From NCBI RefSeq assembly GCF_014873495.1, contig NZ_JADBGF010000001.1:8556001-8620000 (forward strand): DNA of 64,000 nucleotides. Reading direction: 5' to 3'. Under the pieces are notes generated by a model that saw nothing but the letters and a program-made list of their open reading frames with translations, was not told where the DNA came from and ran no database searches. Below are positions 56,484-64,000 of this stretch, one piece after another. Position 1 is the stretch's first letter. The number at the start of each line of letters is the position of its first letter. This DNA comes from Streptomyces stelliscabiei (GTDB taxonomy: Bacteria; Actinomycetota; Actinomycetes; Streptomycetales; Streptomycetaceae). A program made the translations under genes and the position numbers.

Positions 56484-56507
56484 CTCCCGGCTCCGCTGGA
56501 GCGGGAG
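56484..56507. terminator. Hairpin downstream of deoR
   Basis: CTCCCGGCTCC (56484-56494) pairs with GGAGCGGGAG (56498-56507) around a GCT loop, with one bulged base, in the 157-base gap before the GH4 gene. Hairpins of this sequence type are common between Streptomyces genes. It may terminate deoR or attenuate read-through. Confidence 0.6.
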
Positions 56508-56542
56508 GGGCCCCCATCACGATCGGCAAAGGTGGTAGTTGC

Positions 56543-57883
56543 GTGAAGCTGACGATTCTGGGCGGCGGAGGATTCCGGGTGCCCCTCGTGTACGGGGCGC
56601 TCCTCGGGGACCGCGCCGAGGGCCGGGTCACCCGTGTCGTCCTGCACGACCTGGACGCCGAGCGGCTCTCCGCCGTCACCCGCGTCCTCGCCGAGCAGGC
56701 CGCCGACGTCCCCGACGCCCCCGAGGTGACCGCCACCACCGACCTCGACGAGGCCCTCACCGGCGCCGACTTCATCTTCTCCGCGATCCGCGTCGGCGGC
56801 CTGGAGGGCCGCGCGAACGACGAGCGGGTCGCCCTCGCCGAGGGTGTCCTCGGCCAGGAGACCGTCGGCGCCGGCGGCATCGCCTACGGCCTGCGCACGG
56901 TCCCGGTCGCCGTCGACATCGCCCGCCGCGTGGCCCGTCTCGCCCCCGACGCCTGGGTCATCAACTTCACCAATCCGGCGGGCCTGGTCACCGAGGCGAT
57001 GTCCCGGCACCTGGGCGACCGCGTCATCGGCATCTGCGACTCACCGGTCGGCCTCGGCCGCCGGATCGCCCGCGTCCTCGGCGCCGCGAACCCGGCCGAG
57101 GCGTGGATCGACTACGTCGGCCTCAACCACCTCGGCTGGGTCCGCGGCCTGCACATCGCCGGCCGCGACGAACTCCCGCGCCTGCTCGCCGACCGCGACC
57201 TCCTCGGCTCCTTCGAGGAGGGCAAGCTGTTCGGCGTCGACTGGCTCCAGTCCCTCGGTGCCATCCCCAACGAGTATCTGCACTACTACTACTTCAACCG
57301 CGAGGCCGTCCGCGCCTACCAGGCGGTCGAGAGGACCCGCGGCGCCTTCCTCAAGGACCAGCAGGCCCACTTCTACGAGGAGATGCGGCGCCCCGACGCC
57401 CACGCGCTCAAGGCCTGGGACCGCACCCGCGCCGAGCGCGAGGCCACCTACATGTCGGAGAACCGGGAGACGGCCGGCGCCGGCGAACGCGACGCCGACG
57501 ACCTCTCCGGCGGCTACGAGAAGGTCGCCCTCGCCCTGATGCGGGCCATCGCCCGCGACGAGCGCACCACCCTCATCCTCAACGTCCGCAACAAGGGCGC
57601 CCTCTCCGCCCTCGACACCGAGGCCGTCATCGAGGTGCCCTGCCTGGTCGACGCCAACGGCGCCCACCCGGTCGCCGTGTCCCCGCTGCCCGGCCACGCC
57701 ACCGGTCTGGTCTGCGCGGTCAAGGCCGTCGAACGCGAGGTCCTCGCCGCCGCCGAGTCGCGGTCCCGTACGACGGCGGTGAAGGCCTTCGCGCTGCATC
57801 CGCTGGTCGACTCGGTGAACGTCGCCCGCCGCCTGGTCGAGGGCTACACGGCGGTGCACCCTGGCCTGGAGTACCTGAAGTAG
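56543..57883 (+). CDS. GH4-family glycosidase (6-phospho-beta-glucosidase type)
   Basis: 446 aa NAD- and Mn-dependent glycosidase. Rossmann motif LGGGGFRVPLVYGAL at the N-terminus, INFTNPAGLVTEA, metal residues Cys165 (ICDSPVGL) and His196 (LNHLGW), and YYYFNREAV. GH4 enzymes cleave glycosides by a redox-elimination route, many requiring a 6-phosphate on the sugar. GTG start with AAGGTGG. The next gene starts 87 bases downstream on the same strand. Whether this member needs a phosphate cannot be judged from what I can see. Confidence 0.88.
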   Translation: MKLTILGGGGFRVPLVYGALLGDRAEGRVTRVVLHDLDAERLSAVTRVLAEQAADVPDAPEVTATTDLDEALTGADFIFSAIRVGGLEGRANDERVALAEGVLGQETVGAGGIAYGLRTVPVAVDIARRVARLAPDAWVINFTNPAGLVTEAMSRHLGDRVIGICDSPVGLGRRIARVLGAANPAEAWIDYVGLNHLGWVRGLHIAGRDELPRLLADRDLLGSFEEGKLFGVDWLQSLGAIPNEYLHYYYFNREAVRAYQAVERTRGAFLKDQQAHFYEEMRRPDAHALKAWDRTRAEREATYMSENRETAGAGERDADDLSGGYEKVALALMRAIARDERTTLILNVRNKGALSALDTEAVIEVPCLVDANGAHPVAVSPLPGHATGLVCAVKAVEREVLAAAESRSRTTAVKAFALHPLVDSVNVARRLVEGYTAVHPGLEYLK

Positions 57884-57893
57884 GCTCCCGCCC

Positions 57894-57907
57894 GGAAAGC
57901 GCTTACC
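57894..57907. promoter_or_regulatory. LacI-type operator-like palindrome upstream of the GH38 gene
   Basis: GGAAAGCGCTTACC is palindromic at 12 of 14 positions with the GCGC core of LacI/CcpA-type sites. It lies 64 bases before the mannosidase ATG in the gap after the GH4 gene. No LacI gene is adjacent, so the regulator would be encoded elsewhere. Confidence 0.5.
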
Positions 57908-57970
57908 GCCCGCGTGCGGGCTCCTTCCTCCGACCTCTGCTCACCGCTCCGCCCTCTCTGGAGACCTCCC

Positions 57971-60900
57971 ATGCATGACGAACGCCACCGGATCGAGGAA
58001 CGCGTAGAGCGCGTCCACACCCAGCGCATCAAGCCCGCGATCTACGCGGCCTCCGTGCCCTTCGAGGTCGAGGCCTGGCAGGCCCCGGGCGAGCCCGTCC
58101 CCTTCGAGGAGGCCGCGGCCGCCTCGTACACCCCGTTCGCGATGGACACCCCCTGGGGTCCGCCGTGGGGCACGACCTGGTTCCGCATGCGCGGACAGGT
58201 CCCCGCCGAGTGGGCGGGCCGCCGCGTCGAGGCGGTCGTCGACCTCGGCTTCGTCGGCGACTGGCCCGGCAACCAGGCCGAGGCCCTGGTCCACCTCGCC
58301 GACGGCACCCCGCTGAAGGCGGTCAACCCGCTCAACCAGTACGTACCGATCGGCAACCCCGTACGCGGCGGCGAGACGATCGACTACCTGGTCGAGGCGG
58401 CCTCCAACCCCGACATCCTCGCCGACAACTTCTCCAGGATCACGCCGCTCGGCGACATCCTCACCGCCGGCGACAAGCCCCTCTACACCTTCCGTCGCGC
58501 CGACATCGCCGTCCTCGACGAGGAGGTCTTCCACCTCGACCTGGATCTCCAGGTGCTGCGCGAGCTGATGGTCCACCTCGGCGAGCACGAGCCCCGCCGC
58601 CACGAGATCCTGCACACCCTGGACCGGGCCATGGACGCCGTCGACCTCGACGACGTCTCCGGCAGCGCGACCGCCGTCCGCGAGATCCTCGCCCCGGTCC
58701 TCGCCAAGCCCGCCCACGCCAGCGCCCACACCATCTCCGGCGTCGGCCACGCCCACATCGACTCCGCCTGGCTCTGGCCCATCCGCGAGACCAAGCGCAA
58801 GACCTCCCGCACCTTCTCCAACGTCACCGCGCTGGCCGACGAGTACGAGGACTTCATCTTCGCCTGCTCCCAGGCCGTGCAGTACGAATGGGTGCGCGAC
58901 AACTACCCGCAGGTGTGGGAGCGGATCAAGAAGGCCGTCGACAAGGGCCAGTGGGTGCCGGTCGGCGGCATGTGGGTCGAGTCCGACGGCAACCTGCCCG
59001 GCGGCGAGGCCATCGCCCGCCAGCTCGTCCACGGCAAGCGGTTCTTCATCGAGCACTTCGGCATCGAGACCAAGGGCGTCTGGCTGCCGGACTCCTTCGG
59101 CTACAACGCCTCCTACCCGCAGCTCGCCAAGCTCGCCGGCAACGACTGGTTTCTCACCCAGAAGATCTCCTGGAACCAGACCAACAGGTTCCCCCACCAC
59201 ACCTTCTGGTGGGAGGGCATCGACGGCACCCGCATCTTCACCCACTTCCCGCCGGTCGACACCTACAACGCCCGCTTCAGCGGCGAGGAGATGGACCGAG
59301 CGGTCCGCAACTACCGGGAGAAGGGCGGCGGTACGCGCTCGCTGGCCCCCTTCGGCTGGGGAGACGGCGGTGGCGGACCCACCCGCGAGATCATGGAGCG
59401 CGCCCGCCGCCTCGCGGACCTGGAGGGCTCACCGAAGGTCGTCGTCGAACACCCCGACGAGTTCTTCGCCAAGGCCCGCGCCGAGTACGAGGACGCCCCC
59501 GTCTGGAACGGCGAGCTGTACCTCGAACTCCACCGCGCCACCTACACCTCCCAGGCCCGCACCAAGCAGGGCAACCGCCGCAGCGAGCACAAGCTGCGCG
59601 AGGCGGAGCTGTGGGCGACGACGGCCGCGCTGCACGCGCCCGGCTACTCCTACCCGTACGAGAAGCTCGACCGCCTCTGGAAGACGGTCCTTCTCCACCA
59701 GTTCCACGACATCCTGCCGGGCTCCTCGATCGCCTGGGTCCACCGCGAGGCGGAGGCCGAGTACGCGCGGGTGGCGAAGGAACTGGAGGAGCTGACGACG
59801 GAGGCGGTCACGGCACTCGGCGCGGGCGACGCGCGCGTCTTCAACACCAGCCCGCGCGACCGGGCCGAGGTGGTCCGCACGGCCGCGGGCGCGCCCGTGT
59901 ACGTCGAGGTGCCCGCGGGCGGCAGCGCGCCGCTGACCGCCGCCGAAGCCCCCCACCCCGTCACCGTCTCCGGCCGCGTCCTCGACAACGGCCTGGTCCG
60001 GGTCGAGATCGCCGAGGACGGCACCCTCGCCTCGGTCCGCGACCTGGTCGCCGACCGCGAGGTGCTCGGCGACACGGGCAACCTGCTCCGCCTGCACACC
60101 GACCTCCCGAACTACTGGGACGCCTGGGACGTCGACAAGCACTACCGCAACCGCTACACGGACCTGCTGGACGCCGACTCGGTCACCGTCGTCGAGGAGG
60201 ATCCGCTGCTCGGCGCGGTCCGCGTGGAGCGCTCGTTCGGCAAGGGCTCCCGCATCATCCAGACGATCACCCTGCGCGCCGGCAGCCGCCGGATCGACTT
60301 CGCGACGGACATCGACTGGCACGAGGCCGAGAAGTTCCTCAAGGCCGGCTTCCCGATCGACGTCCGCGCGCCGCACTCCTCCGCCGAGATCCAGTTCGGT
60401 CACATCCAGCGCCCCACCCACACCAACACCAGCTGGGAGGCGGCCCGCTTCGAGGTCTCCGGCCACCGCTGGGTGCACGTCGGCGAGCCCGGCTACGGCG
60501 TTGCGGTGATCAACGACTCCACCTACGGCCACGACGTCTCCCGCACGGTCCGCGAGGACGGCGGTACGACCACCACGGTCCGCCTCAGCCTGGTCCGCGC
60601 CCCGCGCATCCCGGACCCCGAGGCCGACCAGGGCAAGCACCGCATCACGTACTCCCTGCTCCCCGGCGCGACCATCGAGGACGCGGTCGCCGAGGGCTAC
60701 GCCCTGAACCTGCCGCTGCGCGTCGCCGACGCGGCGGGTGCGCCCGAGCCGGTCGTCTCCGTCGACGGCGACGGTGTGACCGTCGAGGCGGTCAAGCTCG
60801 CCGACGACGCGTCCGGCGACGTGGTGGTCCGGATCTACGAGTCGAGCGGCGGCCGGGCCCGGGGTGTCCTGCGCACCGGCTTCCCGCTGGCCGGGGCCCA

Positions 60901-61018
60901 GATCACCGACCTGCTCGAACGGCCCCTGTCCGAGGCGGCCACGGAGGGGAACGGTGTCCCGGTGACCCTGCGGCCGTTCGAGGTGCAGACGCTGCGGCTG
61001 GCGGTGGGGGAGCGGTGA
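57971..61018 (+). CDS. GH38 alpha-mannosidase
   Basis: 1015 aa. N-terminal beta domain, then the GH38 catalytic domain with zinc ligands His262 and Asp264 (GHAHIDSAWLW), nucleophile Asp374 (LPDSFGYNA) and GWGDGGGGPT. The linker and C-terminal beta domains follow (TNTSWEAARFEVSGHRWVHVGE). No signal peptide, so intracellular. It releases alpha-linked mannose from imported oligosaccharides. The ATG at 57971 is chosen because the family homology begins there. Confidence 0.92.
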   Translation: MHDERHRIEERVERVHTQRIKPAIYAASVPFEVEAWQAPGEPVPFEEAAAASYTPFAMDTPWGPPWGTTWFRMRGQVPAEWAGRRVEAVVDLGFVGDWPGNQAEALVHLADGTPLKAVNPLNQYVPIGNPVRGGETIDYLVEAASNPDILADNFSRITPLGDILTAGDKPLYTFRRADIAVLDEEVFHLDLDLQVLRELMVHLGEHEPRRHEILHTLDRAMDAVDLDDVSGSATAVREILAPVLAKPAHASAHTISGVGHAHIDSAWLWPIRETKRKTSRTFSNVTALADEYEDFIFACSQAVQYEWVRDNYPQVWERIKKAVDKGQWVPVGGMWVESDGNLPGGEAIARQLVHGKRFFIEHFGIETKGVWLPDSFGYNASYPQLAKLAGNDWFLTQKISWNQTNRFPHHTFWWEGIDGTRIFTHFPPVDTYNARFSGEEMDRAVRNYREKGGGTRSLAPFGWGDGGGGPTREIMERARRLADLEGSPKVVVEHPDEFFAKARAEYEDAPVWNGELYLELHRATYTSQARTKQGNRRSEHKLREAELWATTAALHAPGYSYPYEKLDRLWKTVLLHQFHDILPGSSIAWVHREAEAEYARVAKELEELTTEAVTALGAGDARVFNTSPRDRAEVVRTAAGAPVYVEVPAGGSAPLTAAEAPHPVTVSGRVLDNGLVRVEIAEDGTLASVRDLVADREVLGDTGNLLRLHTDLPNYWDAWDVDKHYRNRYTDLLDADSVTVVEEDPLLGAVRVERSFGKGSRIIQTITLRAGSRRIDFATDIDWHEAEKFLKAGFPIDVRAPHSSAEIQFGHIQRPTHTNTSWEAARFEVSGHRWVHVGEPGYGVAVINDSTYGHDVSRTVREDGGTTTTVRLSLVRAPRIPDPEADQGKHRITYSLLPGATIEDAVAEGYALNLPLRVADAAGAPEPVVSVDGDGVTVEAVKLADDASGDVVVRIYESSGGRARGVLRTGFPLAGAQITDLLERPLSEAATEGNGVPVTLRPFEVQTLRLAVGER

Positions 61019-61125
61019 CGCCGTGACCGGCGGGCAGTGAGAAAGGTTGCGGCGGGCGTCTTGCCCGCCGCGGCCCGGTTCGCCGAGCGCAGGGGTCTGT
61101 CCGGCAGGAGGGCGGGTGCGGGTCC

Positions 61126-61338
61126 GGTGGGGGCTTCTCGCACAGTTCCCCGCGCCCCTATAGGCCCAGTCCCTGGCGGCCTGAAAGCCCAGGCCCTGCG
61201 GGCCTGAAGCCACGGCCCCGCGGACCTGAAAGCCCAGGCCCTGCGGGCCTGAAAGACCACGGCCCTTCGGGCCCGAAAAGCACGGGGCGCAGCCCCTGCT
61301 TTTCAGGGGCGCGGGGAACTGCGCGACCAGCCCCCACC
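61126..61338. repeat. 213-base intergenic inverted-repeat element with internal GGCCTGAAAG repeats
   Basis: The outer arms (61126-61159 and 61305-61338, 34 bases each, three mismatches) contain CAGTTCCCCGCGCCCCT. Between them a motif of the form CCCAGGCCCTGCGGGCCTGAAAG recurs in four to five degenerate units (61167-61275). An inner hairpin (61276-61303) follows: arms AAAAGCA and TGCTTTT, with GGGGC/GCCCC. The arm core also occurs in the gnd terminator at 21753. Elements with AGTTCCCCGCGCCCC arms are, to my recollection, dispersed widely in Streptomyces genomes. It sits between convergent genes and can terminate both. No protein-coding sequence is seen in the 61019-61368 gap. Confidence 0.8.
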
Positions 61339-61368
61339 GGGCCGCGGGGGCGGGACTCCCCGGTCGCC

Positions 61369-62523
61369 TCAGACCGCCAGCGGCCGGTCCGCGGACGGCT
61401 TGCAGGCGACCGGTGCTCCCACCGAGAGCGGTCGCGCCTCCACGGCCTCCGGCTCGGGCAGCGTCACGGCGACCGGCGTCTCGACCTGGTGCGGCAGCAC
61501 GACCGGCCGCACCGGCCGCGTCCCCGACACCACCGTGTAGTCCTGCCCCAGCCGCGTCGGCACGACGTCCCCGGTCTCCTCGCCGAGCGCCAACTGCACA
61601 GCGGCCCAGGGTGCGTTGATGCCGCACAGCGCGAGCTGGTGCAGCCCGCCCGCCGGACGCGTGTTGACGTCCATCAGCACCGGCTCGTCGCCGAACATCC
61701 GGAACTGGATGTTCGTCAGGTAGTGCAGCCCGAACCCCTCCGCGATCCGCCGCGCGGGCTCGATCCACGCGGGGTTCTGGCTGAACCCACGACGCCGCCC
61801 GTTCTTCGTGCGGCCCACGGACATCCGCACCCGCCCGTCGGGACCGGTGAGGCAGTCGACGGACACCTCCGGCTGCTCCAGACGAGGCATCACCATCCAG
61901 TCCACGGGCTCCTCGGCCGCCCGCAGGGCCTCCACGACCATGTCGAGCTGCACGTACGGGCTCGGGAAACCGCTGAGCTGGGAGAGCGAGAAGGGGGCGC
62001 GCGAGACGACCCGGAAGCCGACACCACCCGCTCCGGACGCCGGCTTGAAGCAGGCACGGTGCCCGGCGTCCTCCAACTCGTCGACAGCCGCGACGAGTTC
62101 CTCGGCGTTCGTCACCCGGAACCACGGCGGTACCGGAACCCCGTGCGTCTGGACCGCCTCGTACGCGGTCACCTTGTCCTCGAAGACCTCGATGGCCCCG
62201 GCGGTCGGCGCCAGCAGGACCGTACCGACGGCCGCGAACTCCTCGCGGTGCGCGGCCAGGGTCGCCTGGTGCAGCCGGGGCACGAACACGTCGATGCCGC
62301 GCTTGGCGCACTGGTCGAGCGCGTACTCGACGTACGCGGCGGGGGAGAGGCCCTCGGGCTCCAGGTCGGCGGTGTCGGCGGCGGCCAGTACGGGGGAGTC
62401 GGCGTCACCGTGCGTGGCATGGATGTCCACCGGACGAGCGTGCGGATTATGCCGCAGCTGATCCATGAAGAAGACGTTCTCCGCGTACGTGCGGTTGAGC
62501 CAGACGCGTACGCGAGAGACCAT
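61369..62523 (-). CDS. ATP-grasp-domain enzyme of unknown substrate
   Basis: 384 aa. The N-terminal 110 residues look like a pre-ATP-grasp Rossmann-type domain (VWLNRTYAENVFFMDQL...PRLHQATLAAHREEF). The ATP-grasp fold follows: ACFKPASGAGGVGFRVV, VMPRLEQPEVSVDCLTG, and the Mg-binding FGDEPVLMDVNTRPAGG. The C-terminal 60 residues are Val/Pro-rich. Resembles carbamoyl-phosphate-synthase-like carboxylate-amine/thiol ligases. Monocistronic, with no neighbour that identifies the substrate. Confidence 0.78.
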   Translation of the reverse strand: MVSRVRVWLNRTYAENVFFMDQLRHNPHARPVDIHATHGDADSPVLAAADTADLEPEGLSPAAYVEYALDQCAKRGIDVFVPRLHQATLAAHREEFAAVGTVLLAPTAGAIEVFEDKVTAYEAVQTHGVPVPPWFRVTNAEELVAAVDELEDAGHRACFKPASGAGGVGFRVVSRAPFSLSQLSGFPSPYVQLDMVVEALRAAEEPVDWMVMPRLEQPEVSVDCLTGPDGRVRMSVGRTKNGRRRGFSQNPAWIEPARRIAEGFGLHYLTNIQFRMFGDEPVLMDVNTRPAGGLHQLALCGINAPWAAVQLALGEETGDVVPTRLGQDYTVVSGTRPVRPVVLPHQVETPVAVTLPEPEAVEARPLSVGAPVACKPSADRPLAV

Positions 62524-62802
62524 GCAGGCCGCCTTTCAGAGGTTCGCGGGCACGGCGGAGCAGGCCGTGCCCGGCCAGGGGGGATGGAGGTACGCCGAAC
62601 CGCCGTACGCGAAAGAGAGGGCGTGGCGGTGGTGTAGGAGGGATCATACGGCCACCGGGCCCCAGGTTTCTGTCACGCGCGTGTTAATCCTCGCGCGGCG
62701 GGGTCACCGGGACGCGGGCCGGACGGCTCGGCAGGTCGGTCTTGTCCGCCGGCGCGCCCGTGTGTTCTCGTGTTGATGTTCGGTGTCCGGAAGGGAGCAC
62801 GG

Positions 62803-63714
62803 GTGGACTCGAAGGCCGACCGGCACGGAAATCTGCTGGCCATCAGCGATCTGCACATCGGCTATCCCGAGAATCGCGCCCTGGTCGAGCGGATGCGCCC
62901 CGAGACCGACGAGGACTGGCTCCTGGTGGCGGGTGACGTCTCCGAGAGCGTCGCCGACATCCGCTGGGCCCTGGAGACACTGGCCGGCCGCTTCGCCAAG
63001 GTCGTCTGGGCGCCGGGCAACCACGAACTGTGGACCCACCCCGGCGAGACCGTTCCGTACCGGGGCGTCGAGCGGTACGAGCACCTGGTCGCCCTCTGCC
63101 GGGAACTGGGCGTCGTCACTCCGGAGGACCCCTACCCCCTCTGGGAGGGACCGGGCGGCCCGGTGGTGGTCGCCCCGCTGTTCCTCCTGTACGACTACTC
63201 GTTCCTGCCCAAGGGCTGCGCGACGAAGGACGAGGGCCTGGCGTACGCGCACGGCACCGGCATCGTCTGCACCGACGAGCACGTGCTGCACCCCGACCCG
63301 TACCCGAGCCGCGAGGACTGGTGCCGCGCCCGCGTCGCCGAGACCGAACGCAGACTCGCCGAACTGCCGCCCGGCCTGCCGACGGTGCTGGTCAACCACT
63401 ACCCGCTGGACCGGCACCCCATGGACGTCCTGCACTACCCCGAGTTCGCCATGTGGTGCGGCACCGAACTGACCGCCGACTGGCACCGCCGCTTCCGCGT
63501 CGAGGTCATGGTCTACGGTCATCTGCACATCCCGCGGACCACCTGGCTGGACGGCGTCCGCTTCGAAGAGGTGTCCGTGGGTTACCCCCGCGAGTGGCGG
63601 CCGCGTCCGGGACCGCCCGGCAGGCTGCGCCGCATTCTGCCGATGGAGGTCGAAGCCGGTGATCGAGGAACTGCTCCCGGGAGCGGTCGTGGTCGTGGAG
63701 GCGTACGCCCCTGA
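62803..63714 (+). CDS. Cytosolic metallophosphoesterase coupled to a phosphopantetheinyl transferase
   Basis: 303 aa calcineurin-like phosphoesterase: SDLHIGY, AGDVSES, GNHELW, VNHYPLD and YGHLHIPR give the complete binuclear metal site. No signal peptide. GTG at 62803 with AAGGGAG six bases upstream is preferred over an ATG at 62776. Its last 56 bases overlap the next gene in another frame. This pairing occurs in S. coelicolor as I recall (SCO6672-SCO6673), suggesting a linked function. Confidence 0.85.
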   Translation: MDSKADRHGNLLAISDLHIGYPENRALVERMRPETDEDWLLVAGDVSESVADIRWALETLAGRFAKVVWAPGNHELWTHPGETVPYRGVERYEHLVALCRELGVVTPEDPYPLWEGPGGPVVVAPLFLLYDYSFLPKGCATKDEGLAYAHGTGIVCTDEHVLHPDPYPSREDWCRARVAETERRLAELPPGLPTVLVNHYPLDRHPMDVLHYPEFAMWCGTELTADWHRRFRVEVMVYGHLHIPRTTWLDGVRFEEVSVGYPREWRPRPGPPGRLRRILPMEVEAGDRGTAPGSGRGRGGVRP

Positions 63715-64000
63715 CACGGACGCGGCCGTCGAGGGGATCGAGCTGTACCCCGAGGAGGAGGCGGTCGTGGCGCGTGCGGTGGCGAAGCGGCGCCGCGAGT
63801 TCACCGTCGTCCGCGCCTGCGCCCGGCGGGCCATGGAGAAGCTGGGCGTGGCGCCGCGGGCGATCGTGCCGGGCGAGCGCGGCGCCCCCGGCTGGCCGGA
63901 CGGGCTCACCGGCAGCATGACCCACTGCGAGGGGTACGCGGCCGCCGCCCTGGTCCGCCAGGACGACCTCGCCTCCCTCGGCATCGACGCCGAGCCGCAC
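63659..64000 (+). CDS. 4'-phosphopantetheinyl transferase (3' end beyond the window)
   Basis: First 114 codons of a Sfp/EntD-type transferase, open to the end of the window. Reading GTG at 63659 (GGAGG nine bases upstream) gives VIEELLPGAVVVVEAY and the family blocks RRREFTVVRACARRAMEKLG, GAPGWPDGLTGSMTHCEGYAAAAL and the start of the Mg-binding GIDAEPH motif. It attaches phosphopantetheine from CoA to carrier proteins of fatty acid, polyketide or peptide synthases. No synthase gene is in the window. Confidence 0.88.
   Translation, partial: MIEELLPGAVVVVEAYAPDTDAAVEGIELYPEEEAVVARAVAKRRREFTVVRACARRAMEKLGVAPRAIVPGERGAPGWPDGLTGSMTHCEGYAAAALVRQDDLASLGIDAEPH

Noticed and set aside
59429..62311. 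Long minus-strand open frame opposite the GH38 mannosidase and across the repeat element
   Set aside because: Antisense shadow; the product is low-complexity, and it runs through the intergenic repeat and out of frame through the ATP-grasp gene.
63659..64000. Phosphopantetheinyl transferase taken as a sign of an antibiotic gene cluster
   Set aside because: No polyketide, peptide or fatty acid synthase genes are in the window; such transferases are often stand-alone.

Overview
The window is chromosomal DNA from a high-GC actinomycete, almost certainly Streptomyces. It shows strong third-position GC bias, GTG starts with AGGAGG-like ribosome sites, 4-base ATGA overlaps inside operons, many TetR/LacI/DeoR/AraC/MarR/IclR regulators, Tat signals on exported enzymes, and an opcA-containing pentose phosphate operon. 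It encodes carbon catabolism and transport. I see no rRNA, tRNA, phage, insertion sequence, CRISPR array or antibiotic biosynthesis cluster.

Layout. (1) 0.2-3.9 kb: a TetR regulator divergent from a quinate/shikimate catabolic pair (dehydrogenase plus 3-dehydroshikimate dehydratase fused to an HPPD-like domain), with a clear inverted-repeat operator between them. (2) 3.9-21.1 kb: a myo-inositol regulon. iolC-aldolase-iolB-iolD-iolA-iolE-iolG-iolH-like runs leftward from 14.46 kb, a divergent LacI regulator sits at 14.66 kb, and a second leftward operon (sugar-binding lipoprotein, permease, ATPase, IolG paralogue, Gfo/Idh oxidoreductase) starts at 20.92 kb. The two operons carry nearly the same promoter and operator, which ties the transporter to inositol. 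A pentapeptide-repeat membrane protein lies at the distal end. (3) 21.8-29.5 kb: leftward tkt-tal-zwf-opcA-gnd operon ending in a strong hairpin, with a divergent AraC regulator. The transaldolase has substitutions at several catalytic positions. (4) 29.5-31.0 kb: secreted GH16 beta-1,3-glucanase with a CBM6-like domain and a CebR-like operator. (5) 31.5-36.8 kb: TetR and gamma-glutamyltransferase, divergent from a polar amino-acid ABC importer, with a GACTAT-type operator between. (6) 37.1-43.7 kb: serine hydrolase; IclR and MarR regulators; SDR, amidohydrolase, acyl-CoA ligase and MaoC hydratase genes forming an unassigned CoA-dependent acid degradation route.

(7) 43.7-61.0 kb: the most unusual part. 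An eight-gene leftward operon encodes a PfkB kinase, a CUT1 sugar importer without an ATPase, an alkaline-phosphatase-like phosphodiesterase, a GH2 beta-galactosidase, and two Tat-exported proteins (a metallophosphoesterase with a LamG-like domain and a PHP-domain hydrolase). A DeoR regulator is divergent from it and is followed by GH4 and GH38 glycosidases. Phosphoesterases together with glycosidases and sugar uptake suggest use of a phosphorylated or phosphodiester-linked glycan. (8) 61.1-64.0 kb: a large inverted-repeat intergenic element, an orphan ATP-grasp enzyme, and a metallophosphoesterase overlapping a phosphopantetheinyl transferase cut by the window end.
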